Source of the DNA: Candidatus Woesearchaeota archaeon
GTDB lineage: Archaea; Nanobdellota; Nanobdellia; Woesearchaeales; UBA10216
Direction: 5' to 3'
Length of the DNA stretch: 54,292 bases
Assembly: GCA_016188155.1 (NCBI GenBank)
Contig: JACPIH010000017.1
Span: 1 to 54,292, forward strand
In this document: positions 24,101 through 31,674 of the stretch, piece by piece
How positions within the stretch are numbered: the first letter of the stretch is position 1
How the letters are laid out: each line of letters starts with the position of its first letter
Made by a program: the position numbers and the translations under genes
The notes under the pieces: model-generated
What the model saw: the letters and a program-made list of their open reading frames with translations, nothing else
Database searches by the model: none
What the model was told of the DNA's origin: nothing

Positions 24101-27100
24101 GACAACTTCACAGTCCAAAGCCAAGTTGACTTTGACGTTGCAAGAGCAGGCCCAACCAGAATATATCCGCCAGTGCCTTACACGATGAACTTTACCGTAA
24201 CTGCCAGCGACAGCTACAACGGCCAAATAACAGAATTTGTTCCCGCTTCATTTGTAATAGCGCCGCAGGACGGCTTAACCGTTGCAACAGCTGCCGGTGC
24301 AAAGGTGCTGACGTGGAACAAGGCGCTGAAGAAGGGCGAAACAGCCAGCTTCTACTACCAGTTTGACGCCCCTGACATAAGCCCCGAGTTCTACGTCTTA
24401 GGTGAATTGGGAATAGGAGCGTGGAAGGAAGCAAGGCAGTGGCAGATAGCATCAGACCTTGTTCCTGCCCAAGACGTTAACTTCACAACCCCCGATGCGG
24501 CAGCCCCGGGCATGAACATAATTGTCCAGTTTGTGGGTGCAAGCTTTAACGATTCAGAGATTGTCAAATTAAACGTAAGCTCCTCTGTCATCTTCGTTGG
24601 CCAGCCTATTGTGTCCAATGAGAGCGGGCATGCGAACATAAGCGGCAAGGTTTTGACAGTGCCTTTCTTCATCAACGCCTCTGCCGCTAACCAGGACGTT
24701 CAGGTAAACGTTTCCGGAAAACAGGTGAATGGTGTGTTCAAAATAATCACGCCGGCACCTCAAAGCGGCAACTTTACTGGCCTGAGCGGAAATCGGGTGC
24801 TTGGCAACGTTTCGAATGGCAACAGGACAAAAGGGGGAACAATTGTCCTTGACTCTCTGATAATACCGTCAGGGCTTACTGTCACCATAAACCTGTCTGA
24901 TTCAAACACTGCAAAACAAGGCGACCAGGGCTACCTGCCTGCGGTGCTGGTTGTTGACGGGCCTGTGGATATTCAGGGAATATTGAGCGTTAATGGTTCT
25001 GATGCTGGAGCAGTAAGCGGAGATATTGGAGGCCAGGGTGGAGATGGAGGCCCAGGCGGTGGAGGCGGAGGGGCAGGAGGAGGAGACATAGCAACGCAAA
25101 ACAGGGGAGGCCATGGCTTTACAGGAGGTGGGGGAGGCTCATGCGAAGGTGACCAGGCTCTATGTATTGAAGGCAAGGGTGGGAACGGCACTGGCACTCA
25201 AGGCGGAAACGCAACACAAACAGGCGCTGCCACATCCGGTTGGGGAGGCGATGGCGGTAATTCAACAACACCGTACGCAGTTGGTGCCACAGGCGGAAAA
25301 GGCGACGGCGTTGACGGCTCAGGAGGAGGAGGAGGCACTGGCTTCTTCTTCGGCACCAGCGGAAAAGGCGGTGTGGATACTACTGACGCAGAAGGCGCAG
25401 GAGGATTTGGAGGAGGAGGAGGCTCGTTCGCTGATGCAGGCGGAGGCGGTGGCTACGGCACAGCAGGCGTAACCCTCACCGGTGGCGGCGGCAGTGTTTA
25501 CGGCAATGCGCAGATTGTTCCTTTAACAGGCGGCTCAGGCGGTGGAGGAGGAGGAGCTACAAGCTCAGCAGGCGGAGGCGGTGGAGGAGGAGGAGGGGCA
25601 GTCCTTATCATTGCTTCTGGAAACGTGAGCGTTTCAGGAACAGTTGCATCAATTGGCGGAGCTGGCAGCTCAAACACAGCTGATACTGCTGGTGAAGGTG
25701 ATGGTGGAGGAGGCTCTGGCGGGGCAATTGTCATTCAGTCATCAAACGTTTCAGTAACCGGCACCTTAACAACTCTTAATGGAACTTCAGGAGTAACCGC
25801 CGCGCCTGCTGGCGCTGGCAGAGTGAGGGTTGACGGCTTGGGCGACACAAGCGCCTTCGCAGGAGAGACAATTTCCGGAAGCAACTATACGGGCCCTGCA
25901 ATCAAGGAAGTTACAAGCACAAGCGTAATTGGCGTGGCAAACATAACCTCCGACGTACGGGTTATCGTGCAGAACCTGTCAAACAGCAACAGCTCGTTCT
26001 CAGGCACAACAGACACAGCTGGCAGCTTTAACATTGCAGTTACATGGTACACGGGCACGAATTTCATCACTGTTATCCAGAATACCAGCACGGCAAGCGA
26101 CGTGGTTTCTGTCCACAGTTCTGCTGCCTTGGCAACATACTTTTATACTCCGCCGCCTTCGGACACAACGGTCCCGGACGTCGCCATCATAGTTCCCAGA
26201 CGCGCAGACCTGAACAACACCAACATCTCAGGAAATTTCGTGATTAACGCCTCAGTCAACGACTCGGCGAGCAATGTGCTCCAGGTAAACCTGACAATTT
26301 ACAACCACACAGGCAACGTTACCAAGCTTGTGCCGATGAACATAAGCACAGGCACCAGGCTGAGCGGCTACTGGAACAAGACCTTCGACAGCACAACCTT
26401 GCCGGATGGACGCTACAACTTAAGCGTCAACGCAACAGACTCGGCAGCAACTCCAAACACTGCCATATCAGCAAACGTTTCAATAACAATAGACAATACC
26501 AAGCCTAACGCGACAATAGTCAACCCGCTGAACAACACAAACATCTCAGCAACAATGCTAATCAACGCCTCAGTCAACGACTCGCTCAGCAAGGTGTTCA
26601 ACGTGACATTCATGCTGTACAACAATACGGTAAACGCCACAGGCTGGCTCCTTGCAACCAATGGCGCAAACACCATAGACCAGGGCTACTGGAACACAAC
26701 ATTCAACACAACAACTATCCGGGAAGCAGCATACAACATAACCATCAACGCGACAGACTTCTCAGGAAACCAGCTTGTCCTGAACCTGTCAACTGTAATA
26801 ATAGACAACACCAGGCCTAACGCCACAACTCTCTTGCCAGCCAACCAAAGCAACCTGAGCGGAACAGTGACAATCAGGGCAGGAGCCAACGACTCCCTGA
26901 CAGGCATTCTCAACGTGACGTTCCAGTTCAGGAACAGCACAAACCAGACCAGCAGGGAACTTGCAACATTAAACACAGGAACCATCTACGCTGGAGAGTG
27001 GACAGCAACTTACAACACAGCGCAGCTTGCAGACGGCAAATACAACATAACGTTCAACGCAACAGACTTCGCTGGCAGCAGCAACGTAACAGACGCAGGC

Positions 27101-28639
27101 AATTACCAGAACTTCACAGTAACGATAGACAACACAGCGCCAAACGGCACAGTCATTTCACCGGCAAATGCGACAAACGTCAGGGGCTTCTTCTACGTCA
27201 ACGCTTCCGTAAATGACTCATTGACAAAAGTCCAGAACGTCAGCTTAAGGCTGAGAAGCCCGGGCGTGGAAGGTCCTCTTGTCTACGCAAAGCTGTTAGC
27301 TGGAACAATTGACCAGGGAGTCTGGAACGCTACGTTCAACAGCAGCGCAGTTCCGAATGGGGTTTACAACATCACCCTTAACGCTTCGGACTTTGCAGGC
27401 AGCAGGCTGCTTGTCAACACCTCAAACGTAGTGGTGAACAACACAGGCGTCCTTAACGTAACACTCAACTACGCAGGCAATAATGTTTCGCAGAACAGGA
27501 CGTTCAGCGTTAATGCCACAATTGCCTGCCTGAGCGGCTACTGCCAGCAGGTCAACGCCACAGTCTACTACAACCTCACTTCCATCTCGCCATCTACAAG
27601 GATTAACGCCACAGCGAAAGAAATACCGCTGCACAACGTAACCGCATATGTGAACCAGACCTGCGGCTACATGGAAATAGATGCGGTGTGCAACCTGAAC
27701 TGGACCATTAACGCCACAGGCCCAACCGGAAGCAGCTACTTCCTCAGCATAAACTTCACCAGCAACAACACAGAGCTAGCCCAGAACGGCACAAGGAACT
27801 TCCAGATAAACATCTCAGAAACTGCTGTTGCAAACACTGCCCCAATAGTCTTCAACAGCAGCGTTGCCCTGAACAGCTCGGTAACGCTGACAGAGGGCAC
27901 TACAAAAGTGGTAGCAATAAGGTTCAACGTTACAGACGCTGACGGAACCAGCGACATAGCCAATGCCGCGGTTGGCGTCAATATCTCTTTCAACGGCATA
28001 AGGCGGGCAAACAACTCCGGAAACTGCGCGAATCTGGGAGATTCAGATGCAAATACCAGGCTTTTCAGCTGCAACGTAACGTTCAACTACTTTGACAACT
28101 CAACAACATTATGGGATATTAACATAACAGCTGCTGATGCTTCTGGCGCTGTTGGCTACAATGACTCGCAAAGCCTTGGAGGAAGAGATGGCTCGCACAA
28201 CCTGACTGTAAACAGCCTTTCAGCGCTGTCCCTGGTAACCACATCCGTTGTTAGCACAGCAAATCTTGGCACTACCAACAATGAGCTGTCAATAGTTATT
28301 AACAACACAGGCAACTTTGACTTCACCCAGATTAATGTTACGCCCTACGACCTGAACGCCAGCCTGACAGACCTGTTCAGGCTGAACGGCAACTTCAGCA
28401 TCAACGCAACCCAAAGCACCAGCAGCGGCTTCGGCAGCAACCTGCAGAATGGAACACCCAACAACTTCACAGACAGCAGCGAGACTTCCGCAACGCTGCC
28501 TCACAAGATAACCAGTGGTGAAGGAGACAACCTTGGCAACCGCACCGTATACATCTACATAGACGTGCCGCAGAACAAGGGCTTAAGCACGGGTGTTACC
28601 TACAACATTTCAGCAGCTTGGGAGATATGGGCGGAGTAG
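21155..28639 (+). CDS. giant 2494-residue cell-surface protein
   Basis: Residues 1-98 form a cytosolic coiled coil; a helix at about 102-127 crosses the membrane; 205-320 is a Lys/Glu then Asn/Thr/Pro stalk. Ig-like repeats begin at about 526 (EPPIVTITQP) and 632 (EPPIINISSP). Residues 730-950 resemble macroglobulin-type MG domains. Residues 1284-1528 are a glycine-rich region with many GGGGG runs, preceded by a beta-helix-like segment. Four tandem Ig-like repeats of about 105 residues start near nt 26170, 26500, 26810 and 27140, each with a P-N-x-T-N-x-S-G/A and xINASVNDS core. The C-terminal module (about 2228-2494) is paralogous to the 19210-20154 protein. N-glycosylation sequons are abundant. 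It is an adhesin- or S-layer-like protein, with start ATG 21155 after a GGAG Shine-Dalgarno inside the upstream gene. Confidence 0.85.
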   Translation: MKIPSEFELRSRLEALQRAREGCEERKIELFKAINKLKQDLQEGLIGEQRYNAEIAKLPKSPQQIISDCNSEIAAIDVDIDSCREQLSSLREDKKNERIRTAVILAALLLFSVGLPLLTIKLTGFVVSEEVTAYTQDITTNFTASQTFALNIERTGGVGELRSLLLGGKLIGDGKARVYLERGTERYLILNESAIKEKGVTSAKALTSITGRAVEEVKEAKAGKPEEAKEKAKEEKTKELGKEETAENATQIPLSNETEANATSENATAEITLPAPEQEAALQNETQNLTQNETLNQTQPPEAEPELPPELPSAIEVEKAINVSLAYKSGTIFDANDDGIELDILAIDFTVEGTNFSWDADQSKLCTRWVTHSIDDNSDSSICHGSAECCALVELTPFEENWDTPLDVFVGRYGATYNNTVSSQVIFANYSLDPENVYSEIYYSEFSSLPAKFATVPPLEGGIMNETNKTVAVTEFSNVCVETCSLSGIAGLNLSEYTLVIEVENATLTLSNVTYTLAKVTEIDIEPPIVTITQPRNTTYTETIASGEVRNTTTLRLDFTVNEPANSVWYSLNSQDSVTIATDTAAGTTATTITAANGTNTLLLFANDTSGNVGYAVAEFFVNITAVPIVVIDLEPPIINISSPLPNATYNTTFVPLSFALSEPATVSYFLNLQNKTEIASNVTLAAEEGRNRLLLLATDIAGNVAHESIVFFVNTSNVTAANITVNITPLLKSKKSHFKLGEDAELEFEYIQKKELVKAGKWKDGYEAYEDEDDYEEFLETVSAAKKSAVEQAIAAEKAKPKRRQVGEWAAPNETITAQLFDSEGREVGIGAEIEELREGRFGIKLPKQRAFKAGLYTLMLSFTKDGTIYTEQQDFTWGVLAINTNKSIFLPNEDAFVAMAVLDDQGHMVCDADVTLTITDPAGEAATLTTTNSEISVSDECKVLGVTNLPDYYTTYKVKGAGTYVMNLTAATANGVRTILDNFTVQSQVDFDVARAGPTRIYPPVPYTMNFTVTASDSYNGQITEFVPASFVIAPQDGLTVATAAGAKVLTWNKALKKGETASFYYQFDAPDISPEFYVLGELGIGAWKEARQWQIASDLVPAQDVNFTTPDAAAPGMNIIVQFVGASFNDSEIVKLNVSSSVIFVGQPIVSNESGHANISGKVLTVPFFINASAANQDVQVNVSGKQVNGVFKIITPAPQSGNFTGLSGNRVLGNVSNGNRTKGGTIVLDSLIIPSGLTVTINLSDSNTAKQGDQGYLPAVLVVDGPVDIQGILSVNGSDAGAVSGDIGGQGGDGGPGGGGGGAGGGDIATQNRGGHGFTGGGGGSCEGDQALCIEGKGGNGTGTQGGNATQTGAATSGWGGDGGNSTTPYAVGATGGKGDGVDGSGGGGGTGFFFGTSGKGGVDTTDAEGAGGFGGGGGSFADAGGGGGYGTAGVTLTGGGGSVYGNAQIVPLTGGSGGGGGGATSSAGGGGGGGGGAVLIIASGNVSVSGTVASIGGAGSSNTADTAGEGDGGGGSGGAIVIQSSNVSVTGTLTTLNGTSGVTAAPAGAGRVRVDGLGDTSAFAGETISGSNYTGPAIKEVTSTSVIGVANITSDVRVIVQNLSNSNSSFSGTTDTAGSFNIAVTWYTGTNFITVIQNTSTASDVVSVHSSAALATYFYTPPPSDTTVPDVAIIVPRRADLNNTNISGNFVINASVNDSASNVLQVNLTIYNHTGNVTKLVPMNISTGTRLSGYWNKTFDSTTLPDGRYNLSVNATDSAATPNTAISANVSITIDNTKPNATIVNPLNNTNISATMLINASVNDSLSKVFNVTFMLYNNTVNATGWLLATNGANTIDQGYWNTTFNTTTIREAAYNITINATDFSGNQLVLNLSTVIIDNTRPNATTLLPANQSNLSGTVTIRAGANDSLTGILNVTFQFRNSTNQTSRELATLNTGTIYAGEWTATYNTAQLADGKYNITFNATDFAGSSNVTDAGNYQNFTVTIDNTAPNGTVISPANATNVRGFFYVNASVNDSLTKVQNVSLRLRSPGVEGPLVYAKLLAGTIDQGVWNATFNSSAVPNGVYNITLNASDFAGSRLLVNTSNVVVNNTGVLNVTLNYAGNNVSQNRTFSVNATIACLSGYCQQVNATVYYNLTSISPSTRINATAKEIPLHNVTAYVNQTCGYMEIDAVCNLNWTINATGPTGSSYFLSINFTSNNTELAQNGTRNFQINISETAVANTAPIVFNSSVALNSSVTLTEGTTKVVAIRFNVTDADGTSDIANAAVGVNISFNGIRRANNSGNCANLGDSDANTRLFSCNVTFNYFDNSTTLWDINITAADASGAVGYNDSQSLGGRDGSHNLTVNSLSALSLVTTSVVSTANLGTTNNELSIVINNTGNFDFTQINVTPYDLNASLTDLFRLNGNFSINATQSTSSGFGSNLQNGTPNNFTDSSETSATLPHKITSGEGDNLGNRTVYIYIDVPQNKGLSTGVTYNISAAWEIWAE
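24990..25740 (+). repeat. glycine-rich low-complexity coding region
   Basis: GGA/GGC-rich DNA encoding about 245 residues with long glycine runs inside the giant surface protein. Open frames on the other strand here are Pro-rich shadows. Such DNA is prone to length variation. Confidence 0.75.
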
Positions 28640-28651
28640 AAACGAAGCAGA

Positions 28652-29032
28652 TTAAGGCTCAATCCTGGGAATGCCCAAGTTGTCAAAGTCCCTGTCATAG
28701 CTTACAATAGAATCACAGCCACTAACAAACGCACAGGCGTAATGAACAAGGTCAAAAATGCTGAGTTTAAGGCGGGCTGTTCTCTTCAACGCCTCAAAAA
28801 CAATGTTGACATCAACTTCAACAATTACAAGGTTGGACTTCAGCAGTCCTTTCACTGCCTTTTGAGCTGATTCCCTGCTGCCGGTTTCTTTCTCAATAAC
28901 AAAGAACGCTTCTGTCAGGTTAAACGTGTCGACAAAGCCGCCTTCCATTATGGCGTTCTGGCATTTAACTGTGTGCACGTTATCGTAAAATGCATAAGCC
29001 AGTATGTTACTGTCCAAGTATCTCATTTTCAA
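28652..29032 (-). CDS. vapC: PIN-domain toxin (VapC-like)
   Basis: 126 residues. Acidic PIN residues are in place: D7 in YLDSNILAY, E in NLTEAFF, D in IFDLVHYA and the C-terminal SYDRDFD. VapC toxins are metal-dependent RNases, usually against tRNA or rRNA. It overlaps the AbrB-type antitoxin gene upstream by 26 nt, the normal order for VapBC. The 3' end lies 12 nt from the end of the convergent giant gene. Confidence 0.88.
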   Translation of the reverse strand: MKMRYLDSNILAYAFYDNVHTVKCQNAIMEGGFVDTFNLTEAFFVIEKETGSRESAQKAVKGLLKSNLVIVEVDVNIVFEALKRTARLKLSIFDLVHYACAFVSGCDSIVSYDRDFDNLGIPRIEP

Positions 29033-29246
29033 CCAACTCGTCCATCTGCCTCGCAGTCAGCCTGTATTTAGGCTTTAACTTCTTTGCCTGCTCAAACAGC
29101 TTGCCCAAATCCTCACCAATAGGCTTAATTATTATTTCGCTTCGCCGTTTGACCAGCTCCACTTTGCTGCCTATGCGCAGATTCAAGTCTTTCCTGTACC
29201 GGGAAGGTATTGTTATTTGCTGCCCTTTGCTTACAGTCACTATCAT
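29007..29246 (-). CDS. vapB: AbrB/MazE-type antitoxin (VapB-like)
   Basis: 79 residues. The N-terminal SpoVT-AbrB swapped-hairpin domain is clear (VTVSKGQQITIPSRYRKDL, LRIGSKVELV). A C-terminal tail should bind and inhibit the toxin. AGGAGGCG lies 9 nt before ATG 29246, and TTTATAAACG farther upstream may be the TATA box. Antitoxins of this type repress their own promoter. Confidence 0.88.
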   Translation of the reverse strand: MIVTVSKGQQITIPSRYRKDLNLRIGSKVELVKRRSEIIIKPIGEDLGKLFEQAKKLKPKYRLTARQMDELVENEILGQ

Positions 29247-29311
29247 TTTAATCGCCTCCTAATGCTTAATTATTCATTAATCATTATACGTTTATAAAGT
29301 TTTCTGCGGTT

Positions 29312-30385
29312 TTATTCGTGAACATTGTTGTCACCATAGATCTGGTTGAATTCTTCAGCGTAAGCATTCGCAAGCCCTTTGTTGCGAATAATGATTATGT
29401 TCTCGTCATTCCTTTCATCCGCATTCCTTGTCGGGTTAAAGCTTCCTGTTATCACGGTTTCGTTGTCTATGACGAAGAACTTATGGTGCATCAGCCTTTT
29501 TGACGATTCAAGCCTAATGCCAATGCCATTTGCTGCCATTGCTGCGTGCTTCGAATATTTGCTGCTTGTTGTGCTCTTTTCTATTATTCCGGCAACAGCA
29601 ACCCCTTCTGAAGCCTTGATGATAAGTTCGCTGGCTATTTCAGGATGGGTGAATGAGTAAGCTGCAAAGGCAATGCTGCTCTTCGCTTCCCTTATCCTTT
29701 CTTTAACAGCTGCTGCGCAGTTGTCTTCAGGGCAAAAATAGGCTTTGACAAGTGTGTTGTTGAGGATTGCCATTTTGGGCTTGGCATTAACCTTTTTAGC
29801 TGCGACAGCTGCAGCTGCGGTTATTTTTTGCCCTCTGCTGCCTTTGTTGCCTTTTAGCCTCTCAAAGTTGCTGCCGTAAAAAGCTGCCAAGCTTGTAGAA
29901 TTGATGATGATCAGATTGTTGTAGTCGTTCCTGGCTGCAGCTACAGGGTTGAACGAGCCAGTCAGTATTGTTGTGTTGTCTATCACGCAGTATTTGTTGT
30001 GCATTATGCCTTTTGACTTTGACTTGTAAACTGTTTTATTGGCAAAATTTACAATATCTGCAATCTTGGCTTTTTCGTCAAAAACGATTTCTGCAGCAGC
30101 GGTTGCCGGAATATTGTCAATGAGCTGCTCGTCCATCCTGTAGAATGCACACCTGGCAGAGCTCTTGGCATTGTTCAGCTGTGAAATTATCGTTTGCAGG
30201 CAGTCTTCCCTGCTGCAGAAATGCAGGGTGCTGTTAAAAAATTCTTCCTGGGCAACTGTCTGCCCCTTTGCCAAGTTGCCCGTTACAGTGCAGCCATAAG
30301 CCAGCAAGGCAGCCAAGACAGCAATAAACGCCATAGCTGGTATAGCTGGTGCCGCGGCCGGTAAATTCGGCTCTTTCATTCTCAT
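29312..30385 (-). CDS. secreted or membrane-anchored phospholipase-D-like protein
   Basis: 357 residues. A hydrophobic segment at about 16-30 (AMAFIAVLAALLAYGC) acts as signal or lipobox-like anchor. Two HKD half-sites follow: HNKYCVIDN with TGSFNP-type ending, and HHKFFVIDNETVITGSFNP. This two-domain layout matches PLD-family nucleases and phosphatidyl-transferases. Because it is exported it may attack DNA or lipids outside the cell; the substrate is not known. An alternative ATG lies at 30379. Confidence 0.82.
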   Translation of the reverse strand: MRMKEPNLPAAAPAIPAMAFIAVLAALLAYGCTVTGNLAKGQTVAQEEFFNSTLHFCSREDCLQTIISQLNNAKSSARCAFYRMDEQLIDNIPATAAAEIVFDEKAKIADIVNFANKTVYKSKSKGIMHNKYCVIDNTTILTGSFNPVAAARNDYNNLIIINSTSLAAFYGSNFERLKGNKGSRGQKITAAAAVAAKKVNAKPKMAILNNTLVKAYFCPEDNCAAAVKERIREAKSSIAFAAYSFTHPEIASELIIKASEGVAVAGIIEKSTTSSKYSKHAAMAANGIGIRLESSKRLMHHKFFVIDNETVITGSFNPTRNADERNDENIIIIRNKGLANAYAEEFNQIYGDNNVHE

Positions 30386-30540
30386 AATCGCTATGATAGA
30401 ATTTCAGGTTCTTATCCTTAAGCCGGAAATTTCAGGAAATAATCCGGCGCTTTGGGAATTTTTACTGCCGGCAAAGCAAATATTGCGGAAAAAAGGCAGA
30501 AAATTGAAATGTTTGCGGGAATTCCGGAAATTCACTGCGC

Positions 30541-30774
30541 TTATTTTTTCCCTTCCAGCTCAAGCCCCGACTTGTACATGGTTTCGTAGCCCTTGTGCAG
30601 CTTTATCCAGACAGTATAGAGGATTATGAACACAACATCGGTTATGACAACATTCCTTACGAGCAGCGGGATTTTCGGCTCAAGAAAGGCTAATGTTCCG
30701 ATAACCGTCAAGAAGCTGACAATTACCAAGCCTCCAAGAAAAATCAGTATTCGCCTTATTGTGTTCTTACTCAT
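30541..30774 (-). CDS. two-helix membrane protein, unknown
   Basis: 77 residues with helices at about 9-30 and 38-58 and a charged C-terminus. It starts inside the end of the upstream zinc-finger gene (four-base overlap), so it is co-translated with it. No family is recognised. Confidence 0.6.
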   Translation of the reverse strand: MSKNTIRRILIFLGGLVIVSFLTVIGTLAFLEPKIPLLVRNVVITDVVFIILYTVWIKLHKGYETMYKSGLELEGKK

Positions 30775-31472
30775 TTGTCAACCAGCCTTTTTACGCTGCT
30801 GCCCGCCTTGGCAAGGGCCTCTATCGTTCCTGGATACTTCCCATTAAGCTCAAGTATTTTCTGCTTCAGCCAGCCTCCAGTGGATTCTGCGTATTTAAGG
30901 TTTTTTATATTTGCATAGAGCCTGAGCTCTTTTTCGGTTATCGACTTGAAAATGTTTGCTGCACTTGCCTGCTTCTGTTGCTTCTGCAGCGGCATGAACT
31001 GCTGAGGCTGCTGCCGTCCTTCCATGGAAATCACCGTTTCCAAGAACTCTGTCGCAAGTTCATCGGCGCATTTGGCCAGTATAACAGCTGTAACAGCCGC
31101 ATTTTTGGGCATTTGCAAGGCACTTCCCGGAGTTACCGTTCCAAAGCCAAAGCCCGGCCTGCAAAGCTTTTTGACGAGGTAAGATGCTGCAACGCACTGC
31201 AGCGAGCTTTTGCTGCCGCAGACAATTGCAATCCTGTAGCCGGCATTGCTGCTTCCTGCTCCCCTGCTGCTTATGCCGCCTATGCCAGTGCCCGAAAGCT
31301 CTTTTTTGGCGCGCTTCTCAACAACATCGCACAGGCATTGCCTGCAGTATTCTATGCCTGCCATCCTCGCGTTTTTCCCGCATCTGCAGCAATTCCCAGC
31401 CAAATTTTTTCTCATGGTTGATGATGCTAAGGCTGCTGTTAGATAAGGCTTTTGGTGCAGCATATTCACCAT
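30771..31472 (-). CDS. zinc-finger protein, possibly a Ctu2/Ncs2-like tRNA thiolation partner
   Basis: Up to 233 residues; ATG 31415 would give 214. After the start comes a four-Cys cluster (CCRCG, then YCRQCLCDVVEKRAKKEL) followed by a strand and helix YRIAIVCGSKSSLQCVAASYLVKK. This resembles Ncs2/Ctu2, the partner of the Ncs6/Ctu1 sulfurtransferase that makes 2-thiouridine in tRNA. The PP-loop itself is degenerate, as in Ncs2. The assignment rests on this pattern only. TATATAAAAG on the minus strand near 31491-31500 is the likely promoter. Confidence 0.5.
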   Translation of the reverse strand: MVNMLHQKPYLTAALASSTMRKNLAGNCCRCGKNARMAGIEYCRQCLCDVVEKRAKKELSGTGIGGISSRGAGSSNAGYRIAIVCGSKSSLQCVAASYLVKKLCRPGFGFGTVTPGSALQMPKNAAVTAVILAKCADELATEFLETVISMEGRQQPQQFMPLQKQQKQASAANIFKSITEKELRLYANIKNLKYAESTGGWLKQKILELNGKYPGTIEALAKAGSSVKRLVDK

Positions 31473-31674
31473 AGGAAGGTTGTTACTACTTTTATATACT
31501 CAACAATCGAAAAGTTTATATATTTGCTATACCACTAAAAAGTAGAAAATAAGGTGTTAAGGGGAGTTATAGGGTAAGGCATAAAATTCGCAATCACCTC
31601 TTTTTGCCCAGGGCATCCCTTTCTCGCGAAGGGGCTGCCCCAGGGTTTAACTCTGTTCCTGTCCTGTTTGTCCC
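31473..31674. other. intergenic region with two TATA boxes and a strong hairpin
   Basis: TATA-like boxes lie at 31491-31498 and 31515-31525. A hairpin is formed by GGGCA (31611-31615) with TGCCC (31636-31640) and CCCTT (31617-31621) with AAGGG (31629-31633). It follows the 3' end of the Lon-like protease and may be its terminator. On the plus strand, AGGTG at about 31551 and CACCT at about 31596 followed by TTTTT could bound a small RNA; this is speculative. Confidence 0.35.

Noticed and set aside
25000-25740. Proline-rich and glutamine-rich open frames opposite the polyglycine region.
   Set aside because: They are by-products of GC-rich glycine codons.
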